Assembly: GCA_011316305.1 (NCBI GenBank)
Contig: SAUG01000200.1
Span: 1 to 21,244 of the forward strand
DNA length: 21,244 nucleotides
Reading direction: 5' to 3'
Origin: Rusavskia elegans
Lineage: Eukaryota; Ascomycota; Lecanoromycetes; Teloschistales; Teloschistaceae
Under the pieces are notes generated by a model. It had not been told where the DNA came from. It did not search any database and saw only the letters and a list, made by a program, of their open reading frames with translations. A program made the position numbers and the translations under genes. Below are positions 1 through 8,803 of this stretch, in pieces. The stretch's first letter is position 1. The number at the start of each line of letters is the position of its first letter.

Positions 1-555
1 TATGACCTCCCTGTCAGACATCCGACGGACAGCAACCGATGAGGTGCGTAACACCGATACCCGATATCTGTATACATGCGTCCGGAACCCATGGCGTTTC
101 AGGAAGCATACACATCCTCTCAGATCCCGGTTTTCCACTGAGCATGACGGAGATGATCGTCTTGCCCCACGCACACGGGAAGCCAAGGCCGACGACAGTT
201 CTTGATCAGGTCCATCATGACGATGTACAGGACTGGCGCCGTCTCCCCTGACACTTCCGAAACAGAGCGTGCGTTACGTGTACCAATCCATAGAGTTACG
301 AATCCAGCGTCGTCGTCAGCCCATACGATCCTCATCAGAACCAAGAGCCAGCTCGTGGATATATAAAGATGGACTGCTGTGAGCAAAATTGCAACATTGC
401 AACATTGCCTCCACTAGCGATTCTTGAGCAGTCTCCAAGCTAAGATATCTATTACGAGTATAAACCTCACTTTGCCTGAAGATCCATAAAGATCAACGAC
501 AACCATATACCTCATCACTCAGATACCAAATACCTCGTCCAAGAATCTTCAAACC
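1..555. other. Left-edge intergenic region, upstream of the secreted-protein gene
   Basis: No gene is recognised here. Short open frames exist on both strands (for example 2-205 plus and 120-386 minus), but none has a recognisable motif or a convincing splice pattern. The right half becomes A- and C-rich with a TATA-like box and looks like the promoter and 5' leader of the gene starting at 556. A direct repeat of 'gcaacatt' lies at about 390-406. The far left edge could hold the end of a gene lying outside the window, which cannot be decided here. Confidence 0.5.
360..368 (+). promoter_or_regulatory. Candidate TATA box (TATATAAAG)
   Basis: The sequence reads TATATAAAG, a full match to the TATA consensus, about 190 bp before the ATG at 556. 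A start site some 30 to 100 bp downstream would leave a CA-rich leader of about 100 to 160 nt. TATA-containing promoters in fungi are often those of regulated rather than housekeeping genes, which would suit a small secreted protein. The assignment is by position and sequence only. Confidence 0.4.
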
Positions 556-1014
556 ATGTATTCCGGTTGTCTACGCTTCGTAGCTGCCCTCGCGTTGCTC
601 TACACCACTCCCTCTTTCGCCGCACCTACAGCAACCTCAGCAGTGGTAGTAGCGTCCGCATCTACAGCAACCTCATCAGTGGTAGTAGCGTCCGTACCTA
701 CCGCAACCTCAGCAGTGGTAGTAGCGTCCGCAGAATCTTTGCAGACCGAGCAGCCTCTACAGACAGCCGATCCACAAGCCTCAGCCGATCCTACCCAGCC
801 AGCCGATGAGACAACTGACAATGTCTTGGACCCCACTGTTACCGCTCTTCCTTCGACTCCACCGGCGACAACAGCGGCAGCCATCGTCACAGAAACCGTT
901 GAATCTGCATCTCCACCACAAACACAGGTAGCCGGTACCTTGATGAAACGACAGGCTTTCAAAACTGCTACGGCGAACAAGCCTGCCAAGACGGCGAAGA
1001 CTTCAAGCGCCTGA
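556..1014 (+). CDS. Small secreted, Ala/Thr/Val-rich tandem-repeat protein with a Kex2-type site
   Basis: 152 residues, single exon. Residues 1-22 look like a signal peptide: a short start, a hydrophobic core (FVAALALL), then PSFA before APTATS. Residues 23-58 are three tandem 12-residue copies of A/V-P/S-T-A-T-S-A/S-V-V-V-A-S. Next comes a Q/T/P/D-rich stretch (61-90) and a Thr/Ala/Pro-rich stretch (91-128), likely O-glycosylated. A dibasic Lys-Arg at 131-132 precedes a final 20-residue Lys/Thr/Ala-rich tail starting with Gln. In fungi, Lys-Arg in a secreted precursor is the usual Kex2 cut site, so the tail could be released as a basic peptide; this is inference. There are no cysteines in the mature part, unlike most cysteine-rich effectors. 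The ATG has A/C context (aaaccATG). The family is not recognised. Wall protein, effector or processed peptide are all possible. Confidence 0.65.
   Translation: MYSGCLRFVAALALLYTTPSFAAPTATSAVVVASASTATSSVVVASVPTATSAVVVASAESLQTEQPLQTADPQASADPTQPADETTDNVLDPTVTALPSTPPATTAAAIVTETVESASPPQTQVAGTLMKRQAFKTATANKPAKTAKTSSA
622..729 (+). repeat. Three tandem 36-bp in-frame repeats
   Basis: Copies at 622-657, 658-693 and 694-729 keep the reading frame and differ at only a few positions (such as gca/gta, cct/tct, aca/acc and gca/tca). Each ends in the same run encoding V-V-V-A-S. The near identity at DNA level suggests recent duplication or homogenisation, so copy number may differ between isolates. Confidence 0.9.
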
Positions 1015-1752
1015 GTAGGTCCACGAGTAGGGGGCGGGCGGCGGAAACACGATGCTGGTCGAAGGGATATAATGGTAGAGGTTGAGGCTCCTTGCCTGGT
1101 GGAGGAGCGGTAGGAAGTGGGAGCACATGGAGAGTGGAGGACGACAAGGCTACGTGAAGGGAAGATATTCAAGTATTTGTGTGATTTCATTCATTTTGAC
1201 GAAAAGGGGGTTGGGCAGGTTCGGCTTCGTATATTCATCGCTTCAGAAGTGTCGAACCAGATAGGCTGTAGACATCCAACACCCATCATCAAAAAGCTAT
1301 GTAACCTTACTATTTCTGATCTGCTGCGCCATTCCCTTGGTATTGCGATATTGGCAGTCGATGTCGAACTGTGTCGAACTTCGACGAATACTGGTGTCTC
1401 CTAACGAAGCGGACCTTCAGCTCTTGCGAGAAGCTACTGTAAGAATCTTGGCACATCCTTGTATTATACGACTTCTACTTACAATTAACACTCCAGGAAA
1501 TCGTGTGTATCTTGCAGGTATGTAGTTGGAACGATATCCTATCTCGAGTGAGATCGAGGTATCGACGGTTGCTTTTCGCAAGAGCTAGTTTAGCGGTTTC
1601 GGAGATTATGTGATTGCGCCTTGCCTCTTTTGTTCTTCGACCGACGTCGTCATGGACATCTATTTTCTTTGCTGGAATACTGAACCTTTGTGCTCTCATA
1701 CCTTTCCTGTCAATTCGACACGCCATCTCACCTCTGCTTTGATGCTGTTTGA
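1015..1752. other. Intergenic region between the secreted-protein gene and the carrier gene
   Basis: Holds the 3' end of the gene at 556-1014 and the promoter and leader of the carrier. Open frames of 60 to 95 codons occur on both strands (the longest are 1117-1404 plus and 1475-1726 minus), with no recognisable domain or splice pattern. I see no RNA gene or repeat. Confidence 0.5.
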
Positions 1753-3147
1753 ATGTTCGGCTCTGTGAACGAGCCTCTACGAGCAGACAAACCAGGCTTT
1801 GCCACCCAAAGAGGTCGAGATGATTACACGAAAAGAGGAATCAACGACATGCCGGCGGCAAAGATCAACGCAGGAAACGCAGCATATACCGTGACAATGG
1901 ATCGATCCGGCGGAGATGCGCCTGAGCTGGATATCTCCGCTGGACAGAAAATGCTCTCCGCTGTGTCCGGCAGTCTCCTCACATCCCTTCTCGTCACTCC
2001 TCTGGACGTGGTGCGAGTGCGTCTACAATCACAGCCCAATACATCCTCGCTCCCTCGTCCAAACTCCTCTTCAATTCCCTCCTTCAGTAATCTCCCTCCC
2101 AATCTTGGTGTCACCGCCTGCTGCCGCGAAGTCTTCTGGGTCAACAATACCTCGCCCGTTTGCCTCGCCGCTGGTCCTACACTGACGACATCCGTCGATT
2201 CAATCACCCCTTCAATCTCCACGGCCGCAGCAGATTGTGCTGTCGATGAGACCCGCCGCAAAACTTACAACTCTACTCTAGACGGGCTACGGAAGATCGC
2301 CCGTAATGAAGGCCTCACCTCCCTCTGGCGCGGCCTTTCGCCCACCCTCGTCATGGCAATCCCAGCCAACGTCATCTACTTCACCGGATACGATCTCCTC
2401 CGCTCACACAAGCGCAGTCCCGTCAACCAATACATCAACGACGGATACGCACCTTTAGTAGCCGGCTCCGTCGCTAGGGTCTCCGCCGCCGCGGTAATCA
2501 GCCCCATCGAGATGTTCCGAACCCGTATGCAAGCAGCACCAGCAGGAACCAGTGGAGTCGATGTCTTCAAAGAGACGCTACTGGGACTCCGCAAGCTCGT
2601 GCAGGCTCAAGGATACACATCGCTGTGGAGGGGTCTCACCTTAACGATGTGGCGAGATGTCCCCTTCAGCGGGATATACTGGTGGGGTTACGAAGCCGGT
2701 CGCAACAGGTTACGAGACCTGCGGTATCAGCATCCGACCATCGTCGGTCATCAAGATCACGCTCGCTCTGCTTCTCCTTCCCGCAACGACGAAAACCACA
2801 CCGCAACTTTCATCGACAGCTTCCTAGCTGGCGCCGCCTCCGGGGCCGTCGCAGCAATCGTCACAACGCCTTTCGACGTGGGGAAAACCCGGCAGCAGGT
2901 TCTGACTGACGATCACCAGAAGAGGTCGTTAGAGAGAGGTTCTTCTCCTCCCTTGAGACCCGAAGAGCGATCAATGCCACGCTTCTTGTACCATATCTGG
3001 AAGGAGGAAGGTGCGGCGGGCTTATTTCGCGGTTGGGCCGCTCGCTGCCTCAAGGTCGCACCTGCTTGTGCGATCATGATTAGTAGCTATGAGATTGGGA
3101 AGAAGATGGCCAGGACGATGAATGAGCGCAAAGCGAGTGAACGTTAA
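1753..3147 (+). CDS. MTM1: Mitochondrial carrier of the Mtm1 / SLC25A39-SLC25A40 group
   Basis: Inner-membrane carrier with three repeats, each with a carrier signature: PLDVVRVRLQ (83-92), PIEMFRTRMQ (251-260) and PFDVGKTRQQ (373-382). Family-typical stretches include SLWRGLSPTLVMAIPANVIY (190-209) and SLWRGLTLTMWRDVPFSGIY (290-309). Yeast Mtm1 affects Sod2 metallation and iron handling; human SLC25A39 supports mitochondrial glutathione import. The first matrix loop is long (about 93-170) and carries C123, C124, C137 and C162, resembling the four-cysteine loop of SLC25A39. The third signature is followed by a charged loop (383-408). Single exon, 464 residues from 1753. The ATG at 1849 (Met33) has G at -3, better than T at -3 for 1753, and gives a 432-residue protein; carriers need no cleaved presequence, so I favour 1849. 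Family call is secure, substrate is inferred. Confidence 0.93.
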   Translation: MFGSVNEPLRADKPGFATQRGRDDYTKRGINDMPAAKINAGNAAYTVTMDRSGGDAPELDISAGQKMLSAVSGSLLTSLLVTPLDVVRVRLQSQPNTSSLPRPNSSSIPSFSNLPPNLGVTACCREVFWVNNTSPVCLAAGPTLTTSVDSITPSISTAAADCAVDETRRKTYNSTLDGLRKIARNEGLTSLWRGLSPTLVMAIPANVIYFTGYDLLRSHKRSPVNQYINDGYAPLVAGSVARVSAAAVISPIEMFRTRMQAAPAGTSGVDVFKETLLGLRKLVQAQGYTSLWRGLTLTMWRDVPFSGIYWWGYEAGRNRLRDLRYQHPTIVGHQDHARSASPSRNDENHTATFIDSFLAGAASGAVAAIVTTPFDVGKTRQQVLTDDHQKRSLERGSSPPLRPEERSMPRFLYHIWKEEGAAGLFRGWAARCLKVAPACAIMISSYEIGKKMARTMNERKASER

Positions 3148-3779
3148 TCCTCGATTCCAATGTATATAAGCTCGTTGCTGCGTAACATAGCATAGCGCTG
3201 GCGTCTTCGGTGTGGGGATAATTCACCTCAAGGCGTTCAATGGACGACATCGTGTTCCTATCGGTGCTTCTCCAACGACGGTCAGGTCTATCATCATTAC
3301 TATCATGCTTCTGGGTAATTTCAGAACATATATCACTTCTCTCACAGAGGGAAAAACGTTTGTATCATGAGACCATCTCACAGATTTTCTGGTTCTCGAA
3401 TCCAGTGCTTCTTACCCATTTACATTTCAACGGATCAACTTGTATATGTGAGTGCACCGAGGATAGATTATTCCGTGAAGTAAGATCATCTTGTCTATTA
3501 CCATATATTCTCCTCATCTCTAAAACAAACCATCTTATCCTCCGCAACCGGCTCGTCCCTCCCTCGTCCGCCTCGAATATCCGGAGAAACTAGACTACAT
3601 CATCACTGAACGCCATTCTTCGTGTTCAGCCGCTATCCATGCGTTTTATCACTTTCCCCCCTGTTCCATTTCAAAAACGCCTTCGCTTCGCTTTGCCACA
3701 TACTACACCCCAAAATTTACAACGATCAGAACGTTCACCTCTTTCTGCTCAATGCGTAGCTATGGTCATCATCACCTCA
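3148..3779. other. Intergenic region between two convergent genes
   Basis: The carrier and Kar9 genes end toward each other here, so both 3' untranslated regions and polyadenylation sites must lie inside. A TATATAA stretch at about 3162 resembles a fungal 3'-end efficiency element for the plus-strand gene. A 117-codon plus-strand open frame at 3240-3593 has no recognisable features and sits in AT- and T-rich sequence; I do not call it a gene. Confidence 0.5.
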
Positions 3780-6332
3780 TCACCTCCTTCCCATCGAGCT
3801 GTTCCTCCCTGCACCGCTGTTCATCAGCGGCGAAACCGGCTTCTTCGGTTGCGGCAACATGCTGACCCGCCTCGAACCCGCCATCGCAGTCGCAGGCCGC
3901 GATAAATTTGCCGCGTTTGTTCGTGAGGACGGGCTCGATTGTTCAGGTGACTCGAATGATGCCGGCTCCGCGGTGACGCTCGCGCTCTCCGTGGAGGATG
4001 GGAGAGGCGGGTACGGCGTTCCTGACGACTGGCGGCTGATTCGCGAACGGGGGTCAACAAGGGGGGTAGTTGGGGTGGAAGGTTTTCGAAGACCGAGAGA
4101 GCTCGGAGTACCCGATGAGAGCCGTGGGCGGGAAGGAAGAGAAGATTTACTCGGCGGAGGAACCGGGGAGTAGGTGCTGGAGCGGCCTAAGGGGCTAGGC
4201 AAGGGAAGGCCTGAGGTTTGCCCGATGCTGGAAGGCGATCTAAAAGACGTTGAGCTTTTCCGACCAGCAGACGGAGTCAGGTAGACTGAGGATCTTGAAG
4301 GAGGCCGGTAATCGTTGCGTTCGGTCTTTGTGCTGGAGTTCCAGCGAGGCTTGCTACTATCGGATAGGGTCAAGCTTGGACGTTGAGGTCTGCTGCCAGG
4401 CGTAGGTGTCGACTGGACTTTCCTAGCGCAAGGTGAAGGAGAAGCTCCACGCGAGATGGACCAGCTATCAGAGGTAATAGACCTCGTAATTGGGGTTTTC
4501 CGTGGCACTTGGGTTGTACCGCCGTTTCCAGGAGCAGTAAAGACCCTTCGAGAGCTGCTTGGTCGAGATGCTGAATAGGACGCGAGGCTACTCCGACGAC
4601 TCGCGCCGTTGATACCAGGTGGGTATCCATCTCCTTTACCGTTGGGTGTTCCCACGACTGATGAAGCAGGAGAGCTTCCCGGAGTTTCAACGGCGCTCCC
4701 AGGTGCTGATCGATCCATAGAAACGATGCTAGAGATTGAATCGCGCAGCTGCTGGTTCTTGTTCACGCTGAGATCTTCAAGGTACAGATCTAGCTCTTTC
4801 ATCTGGGACTCCAGCGCGGTCCATCTGGCTCGAGTATCTAGGTGGAGCCGCAGGACTTCGCCATTGATTGTCTGGCGGTCTTTGACCCCCTTCTCGATGA
4901 TAGCGAGGACTCTCTCAACCGCAGGCCCATAGTGCATCTTCTTCGCCTCGTAGCTTTCGATCTTCTTGGCTAGAACGGCAGGGCTGATATGTTGTGCGCC
5001 TGCATCAATCGACTCCTGTAGCTTGCTGATGCTGCGTCCAACGGACTCGCATAACTTCTCGGCTTGCCTACCTGCGTTCCGGAAGACAAGAATCCATCGA
5101 TCTTCGCTAAGCTCGCGTCGCAAGGTCTCAGCGTCTCTTTCTAGTACTTTCCATTTCGACTCCAGACCTTTTCTGCGATCCTCCAGCTCCTTGCATGCAG
5201 AAGGTAAGGCCTTCTCTGCCCTAGATCGAAAATTGGATAAGGTCATAGGAAGGAAGTCCAACGAAGCCCGTAGAGGTTGCATTCTCGCGAAGAGCGCCAT
5301 CAGGTTTGAGTCTTCCTGTGCTTTCGCAAAACCCGGCGACGTTAGAGGGGAATCGGCGGAAAAAGCAGCAGGCAAGCTAAAGCGATGCTTTGCTTGGATC
5401 TGCGCATTTGTCGGAGCCTCTTCGATGATGGTTTCCAGCTCCTGCACGTCCAGGCCCATGCCATCTGGCATTTGCTCCGGCGAAGGTGACATATGTCTCT
5501 TTTCTTCCATCTCAAAGATAAGTAGGTTAAGACGATCCGCTTCTTGTTCAATGTCGCCTAGGACGACATTCCATAGCTCTTCCCATTCCATTGCAAGCTC
5601 GACCTGCATCTTGACGGTCTTGAGATGATTCCGGACCTTGTTCCAATCGCCAAGAACGACTTCCATCTGTTCGACAAGCGCCTCCAACTCCTCCGGAGGT
5701 ACGTCTGAAATATCGAATCGCTCCTGAAGGTTCTCGATGGCCTTGACGTAAAGGTGTACAAGGGCTTCGAAACGGCCAATCGCCTTTTCAATGTCCTCCA
5801 AGCCCTCACGTCCGGCAGCAGCAGCCCACTGGGCGTCGTCATCAGCATCCATGCCCGTCAGGATACTATTGGCTTTTCGTAACCATCTCCGCATCTGCTC
5901 CGCCGAACTGCTGAAGGCTTTAGCGGCCTTGGGTGCTGTTGGTATAGAAGATATACCCATGGAAAATGATTGTGCATCGGGTAGCCGGAGGGATGTGAGT
6001 TGTGAGAACTGACTGGCAAAAGAGAGCTTGGTTAATGAATCCGTTGAACTCCCGCTTGATCTATTGAGTAGATTGGAGTAGGATTCCTCATTGCTCTGAG
6101 ACAAGGAAGAAGGCCCCTGCGGAGTGTTTCCCAAGCCTGGTAAGAGACTATCCCCAGGCTCAAGTGTCGCACGGGAAGATGCGAGCTCATCGGTGGCATT
6201 GAGGGACTTTCGTGAGTGTGTTGACTCTTCTCCATCCCTCAGTAATTTTCTCGTCGAATGGCGTGATGGTGTTTGGGGGCTGTTGCTCCTCTGGCGACCC
6301 GTACTTTCATTTTCTTGTTTGACGGAAACCAT
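3780..6332 (-). CDS. KAR9: Kar9-family spindle-positioning / karyogamy protein
   Basis: Kar9 links cytoplasmic microtubule plus ends, through the EB1 protein Bim1, to actin-based transport, and so positions spindle and nucleus. The protein has an N-terminal Ser/Thr-rich part, a long helical region (EQMRRWLRKANSILTGMDAD onward, through repeated Glu/Lys/Leu-rich helices, to about LEDLSVNKNQQL) typical of the KAR9 domain, and a basic Ser/Pro/Arg-rich tail of about 320 residues, the usual microtubule-binding layout. Candidate EB1-binding S-x-I/L-P motifs are SSIP before the helical domain and SGLP in the tail. The frame is open up to 6542, but that upstream codon is TTG. The first good ATG is at 6332 (aacATGG, strong context; protein begins MVSVKQENES), giving 850 residues. 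Single exon. It is transcribed toward the carrier gene; the next gene upstream lies on the same strand. Confidence 0.9.
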   Translation of the reverse strand: MVSVKQENESTGRQRSNSPQTPSRHSTRKLLRDGEESTHSRKSLNATDELASSRATLEPGDSLLPGLGNTPQGPSSLSQSNEESYSNLLNRSSGSSTDSLTKLSFASQFSQLTSLRLPDAQSFSMGISSIPTAPKAAKAFSSSAEQMRRWLRKANSILTGMDADDDAQWAAAAGREGLEDIEKAIGRFEALVHLYVKAIENLQERFDISDVPPEELEALVEQMEVVLGDWNKVRNHLKTVKMQVELAMEWEELWNVVLGDIEQEADRLNLLIFEMEEKRHMSPSPEQMPDGMGLDVQELETIIEEAPTNAQIQAKHRFSLPAAFSADSPLTSPGFAKAQEDSNLMALFARMQPLRASLDFLPMTLSNFRSRAEKALPSACKELEDRRKGLESKWKVLERDAETLRRELSEDRWILVFRNAGRQAEKLCESVGRSISKLQESIDAGAQHISPAVLAKKIESYEAKKMHYGPAVERVLAIIEKGVKDRQTINGEVLRLHLDTRARWTALESQMKELDLYLEDLSVNKNQQLRDSISSIVSMDRSAPGSAVETPGSSPASSVVGTPNGKGDGYPPGINGASRRSSLASYSASRPSSSRRVFTAPGNGGTTQVPRKTPITRSITSDSWSISRGASPSPCARKVQSTPTPGSRPQRPSLTLSDSSKPRWNSSTKTERNDYRPPSRSSVYLTPSAGRKSSTSFRSPSSIGQTSGLPLPSPLGRSSTYSPVPPPSKSSLPSRPRLSSGTPSSLGLRKPSTPTTPLVDPRSRISRQSSGTPYPPLPSSTESASVTAEPASFESPEQSSPSSRTNAANLSRPATAMAGSRRVSMLPQPKKPVSPLMNSGAGRNSSMGRR

Positions 6333-7198
6333 GTTTATTGAGTGATGTGATTGTAGATGCAGCATTCCAAGATTCTCCAAATGCAGTTGCCGGCCTCGAC
6401 TAAGACGCTCAGGAGGTATTAAGTCCAGGTAAACAAAGACTCGGGGCAACAATGGCCAGGGAAGACAATGGTGGACAATGGTGGATTCAAGAAGGCCTTT
6501 GTGCCAAATGGGTAAGCCTGTAGCAATCGCACCAGCTGCCAATCAGTACGGAGAAACTGGTCTCGAGACACGGCGAATCCTAATGGGAAGCGTTAGAAGT
6601 GTTAGAATGTCTGTCAATCAAGGAGAAAAGCTGGACCTGGTGCACTTTGAGCACGACTCGGCTTCATGCTCTCGCCACTCTTTGGGTCCTTATGTGTCTT
6701 CAAATTTCTGCGTGACAGCCTGATAGGGTAAGACAGCATGGATGTGGCTTGCATATAAGGAAATTGCCAAATTGGTTACAAAACACGCGAAGCGCGTTTG
6801 CCGTCTGCCGATCTATCACCATCATCGTCTTGGCACAGATGTCTGAGAGCACGACACCGCGGTCTGTACTTACAGAGCATAAAGGATTACGACGTAGGCT
6901 CTGAACTTCTAGCAAGATACCACGGAGACTACTGTCGAATTAGTACACTGAATGGCACAACCGATCGAGCCGATACACGATTGTGAATATGTTTATTGCA
7001 CGATATGGTTTCGATAATTCTTTGATTACGTCTCCAATCTAGTCTTTCGAATTCAACATCATTGCACTGCTCCGTCGTTGCGAGCCTGTGGCGCATCCTT
7101 CAGACAGCGAACCGTCCGATCCCAGGGTATCTTTCCTCAAGCACAACCATCCTGAATCAACCATAACACCATCCAAAGGCCTTCATAACTCATGATGC
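6333..7198. other. Intergenic region upstream of KAR9
   Basis: Contains the Kar9 promoter and 5' leader and, at the far end, the 3' region of the next minus-strand gene. The leader immediately before the Kar9 ATG reads as an A-rich Kozak-like stretch on the minus strand. Open frames of 60 to 80 codons occur but none has recognisable content. I see no tRNA-like or repeat structure. Confidence 0.5.
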
Positions 7199-8803
7199 CT
7201 AATCCTCAGGTTCCGGTTCGGGATAAGCAGAAAAGAAGGTCGAAGAGCGTTTGAGCTTGGTGCTCTCCTCCCATTCCTTGGTGAGGCCTTCTCGCGCCGC
7301 TCGGCACCATTGCATGATTGCAGTGTCGAAATCCGGCCACGCCGCCTCCTTTCCATGGATAATCCCAGTAACATCAATCTTCAGCTTCAATTCCCATCTG
7401 ATCTCCACCGCTTTGACCCAGAATCGAAGGTTCTCAGCGCATCGGTAAGGTTTGGCCGTGTCCGTGTGGAACGTTTTGATTTCGCCAAATTGTCTCTTGG
7501 ATTTCTTGAGCATCGCATTATGAAGATAAACCAAGGTTAAGCCATTCTGAAGTGCTTTGAGGAACGCTGTTGGCAGAGATGGCCCAGACTCCAGGGGTGT
7601 CCATTCCGGTAATTGACCTTCACCGAGGAATGACGTTAGAAATGACCATTCCCGCTCTCGTTCTCGACCTTCCCATGAATCGTCGAGCCACTGCCATTTC
7701 TCCTGTTCTTGGGATTCTTGCTTTTCGATTGCTTGTTCATCATTGATGAGTTTGTCAACGCTCTGCAACCAGGCTCGGATCGTGTTGAGCTCTTCATCTT
7801 TAAGACCTCCAGCAAAATTCCGACTAGCCATGCGTTTGAGGATGTCGAGGACGCCCAGAAGCTCTTCGCGAATATGGCGTTCGGACTTGATGCTGTAGAG
7901 TCGCTGTGGATGTTCGTGGGCGGTGTAGTAGAGCTTAGCAGCTCGTATGGCTAGGGTAACCACGTCCAAGATGTTCATGCCCTGGATTTCATACCATCCG
8001 GCTGTCTGTGTTCTTTTCAAGGAAGTTGGCTCTTTCCCCTCGATGCCTCCGCTTGTGACTGCAATCCCGTCCTTGCGCTTTCGGCGATCAGGTCCCTCGG
8101 TGGTCTGAGATTCCACACCACTCAGAGCCTTTTCAGCATCACGCAAGGCTTTCCGCAGATCCTTTCTCAGCTTGGACGAATCAGGCGGAGGTGGCAGGTA
8201 CTCAACTTTGTGTCGATAGGTGCTGACGGTTGGTGGGGGTAAAGTGCTGTTCATAGCCCAGTCCTGCTCAACATCCTCGTCTCCGGCAAGACTGTTTATG
8301 TCATCTTCGTCCTGATTGACGGTGTCGGAGCTTGATCTGATCTTCGGCATCGTGTCCACATGTCCGCCCGAGGTCCCTCGCTTGGTTTTCCCATCTTTAG
8401 CAAGCTGAGCGCCTTTCCCATCCAGGAGGCCGGTGCGGGCGAAGTAGTATTGCAAGTGAGCGATACTACCCAGACTCAAGACACTGTCTCTCTTGCCGGC
8501 AGAATCTGCAAACATAACACCTTGAGGGCGTACATAACCACGTGGACGTAGAGCGGCCGAGGCGGAGGAAGATCGTGAGCCAAGTGAATGACCCGAGGCG
8601 GTAGAGGTAGCAGTGGATGAAGCGGCGGATACTGATCGGTCCAGAGGAGGACACGCAGAAAGTGCCGGGGTGGGCGATATGGAGGGAGAAGGGGAAGAGT
8701 CTCTGGTCATTGGGGGCGAAGCGGACACATTCCGTTCAAGTGCTGTAGAGGGACTAGGAGCCATTGTGGTTGTAGGAGGTTGATAGCCAGGCGAAGGAGT
8801 CAT
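7199..8803 (-). CDS. Conserved fungal protein with a possible calponin-homology-like C-terminal region
   Basis: 534 residues, single exon. Residues 1-80 are Ser/Pro/Ala-rich and probably disordered. Residues 105-130 (SVLSLGSIAHLQYYFARTGL and following) form an unusually well-ordered island of the kind conserved in short motifs. Residues 205-230 and 260-345 are helical, with the Trp/Tyr-rich stretch GWYEIQGMNILDVVTLAIRA. Residues 385-510 (FLTSFLGEG..., LQNGLTLVYLHNAM, CAENLRFWVKAVEI, DFDTAIMQWCRA) resemble a calponin-homology fold in spacing: 'LQNG-L-L-L' then 'ENLRFWVKA'. If so, it may bind actin or signal to the cytoskeleton. This is pattern resemblance, not a firm domain call. The ATG at 8803 has T at -3; Met14 at 8764 (acaATGG) has a better context and may be the true start. 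The C-terminus ends in PEPEPED. Confidence 0.72.
   Translation of the reverse strand: MTPSPGYQPPTTTMAPSPSTALERNVSASPPMTRDSSPSPSISPTPALSACPPLDRSVSAASSTATSTASGHSLGSRSSSASAALRPRGYVRPQGVMFADSAGKRDSVLSLGSIAHLQYYFARTGLLDGKGAQLAKDGKTKRGTSGGHVDTMPKIRSSSDTVNQDEDDINSLAGDEDVEQDWAMNSTLPPPTVSTYRHKVEYLPPPPDSSKLRKDLRKALRDAEKALSGVESQTTEGPDRRKRKDGIAVTSGGIEGKEPTSLKRTQTAGWYEIQGMNILDVVTLAIRAAKLYYTAHEHPQRLYSIKSERHIREELLGVLDILKRMASRNFAGGLKDEELNTIRAWLQSVDKLINDEQAIEKQESQEQEKWQWLDDSWEGREREREWSFLTSFLGEGQLPEWTPLESGPSLPTAFLKALQNGLTLVYLHNAMLKKSKRQFGEIKTFHTDTAKPYRCAENLRFWVKAVEIRWELKLKIDVTGIIHGKEAAWPDFDTAIMQWCRAAREGLTKEWEESTKLKRSSTFFSAYPEPEPED

Noticed and set aside
600..1190. 196-codon open frame antisense to the secreted repeat protein
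   Set aside because: It mirrors the GC-rich repeats and has no recognisable domain; the sense frame has a signal peptide and a better start.
1475..1726. 83-codon basic minus-strand frame upstream of the carrier
   Set aside because: It has an ATG but no recognisable domain and lies in the probable promoter and leader of the carrier gene. It was kept out for lack of support.
3388..3402. tRNA T-arm-like string (ggttctcgaatcc)
   Set aside because: It has two extra bases compared with the T-loop consensus, and no acceptor or D-arm pairing is visible nearby.
3240..3593. 117-codon plus-strand frame between the carrier and Kar9
   Set aside because: Low-order, Leu/Ser/Cys-rich translation in AT-rich 3' sequence between convergent genes, with no motif.
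6333..6542. 70-residue N-terminal extension of Kar9
   Set aside because: The extension begins with TTG, not ATG, and lacks Kar9 features. The ATG at 6332 has a strong context.
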